Source: Bacillota bacterium
GTDB lineage: Bacteria; Bacillota; Bacilli; Lactobacillales; Aerococcaceae
Length of the DNA stretch: 5,557 bases
Assembly (NCBI GenBank): GCA_023442905.1
Contig: JAEZWY010000231.1
Location: 1 to 5,557, forward strand
Reading direction: 5' to 3'
Positions 5,180 to 5,557 of this stretch are shown here, piece by piece (within the stretch, counting starts at the first letter, position 1; every line of letters begins with the position of its first letter). Under the pieces are notes generated by a model. The model worked only from the letters and a program-made list of their open reading frames with translations. It made no database searches and was not told the origin of the DNA. A program made the translations under genes and the position numbers.

Positions 5180-5557
5180 GTGGATGTAGCAGCATTTCAA
5201 GCGACATTTAGCACAAAGAATCAAGAGACAGTAGACCTAAACCGGTTGGTGGCTGTGCAAGAGATGATTCAAGCGGTTCAGGCAAGTGGAGACCAGGCAG
5301 TCATTGACTATACCAACCAATTCGATGGGCAAGCCTATACGAATCCAGAAGATTTTAAAGTTTCCTTTGAACGTTTAAAAGCGTCTTGGGACAACTTAGA
5401 TCCAACTTTAAAAGAAGCTTTGCGGATTGCTAAAGACCGAATTGAACGTTATGAACAAGCTGCCTTATACTCAGACCGACCAGGGGAAGAAATTTCCTAT
5501 GTTTACAACGCTTTAGATAGTGCAGGATTTTATATTCCTGGTGGGAAGGCCTTGTAC
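5180..5557 (+). CDS. hisD: Histidinol dehydrogenase HisD, N-terminal 126 codons (cut by window end)
   Basis: HisD is the zinc- and NAD-dependent enzyme that oxidises histidinol to histidine in the last two steps of the pathway. The frame starts with GTG immediately after the hisG stop (TAAGTG), with GAGGTGG 5 nt upstream; the only nearby ATG (5184) runs straight into TAG, so GTG is the supported start. It reads MDVAAFQATF..., then a region with DLNRLVAVQEMI and DYTNQFDG, and reaches AGFYIPGGKALY at the window edge, the conserved glycine-rich segment of HisD before the NAD-binding part. The Zn and catalytic residues lie beyond the window. Order hisZ-hisG-hisD fits the usual his operon in Lactobacillales, and the remaining his genes are expected downstream. 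Confidence 0.94.
   Translation, partial: MDVAAFQATFSTKNQETVDLNRLVAVQEMIQAVQASGDQAVIDYTNQFDGQAYTNPEDFKVSFERLKASWDNLDPTLKEALRIAKDRIERYEQAALYSDRPGEEISYVYNALDSAGFYIPGGKALY

Overview
The window looks like chromosomal DNA from a low-GC Gram-positive bacterium, most likely of the order Lactobacillales. The pointers are AT-rich DNA, strong AGGAGG-type ribosome binding sites, a tRNA-sensing T-box leader, CcpA-type cre sites, a YtrA-like GntR regulator and the short HisG plus HisZ form of ATP phosphoribosyltransferase. An Aerococcaceae or Carnobacteriaceae member would fit, but I cannot fix the genus from the sequence.

Left part (1-1332). The window opens inside the right end of an IS3-family insertion sequence: 28 codons of its transposase and its terminal inverted repeat, ending near position 124. 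Reading leftward on the minus strand is a GntR/YtrA-type regulator followed by an ABC transporter ATPase, overlapping by 8 nt. A third frame starts on the ATPase stop codon but runs for only 19 codons before it meets the insertion sequence end, which supplies its stop codon. I read this as the membrane subunit of the transporter, split by the insertion. The operon promoter carries two copies of an AAGTGT-N14-ACACTT-like operator 30 bp apart, probably for autorepression. A hairpin inside the transposase end is oriented to terminate leftward transcription.

Middle part (1333-3346). About 320 bp of AT-rich DNA without a recognisable gene leads to a promoter flanked by two perfect cre matches. It drives a single GPH-family sugar:cation symporter, closed by a strong terminator. 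No sugar-metabolising enzyme or dedicated regulator lies beside it in the window.

Right part (3347-5557). A promoter, a complete T-box riboswitch and its terminator precede hisZ, hisG and the first 126 codons of hisD, all tightly packed or overlapping. The T-box carries CAC in the specifier loop and UGGG in the antiterminator bulge. The last G fits C73, the unusual discriminator base of tRNA-His. Histidine biosynthesis is therefore most likely switched on by uncharged tRNA-His. HisZ is clearly shorter than usual.

I found no evidence of an undescribed system. The most informative points are the insertion-split transporter operon, its double operator, the tRNA-His T-box and the shortened HisZ.
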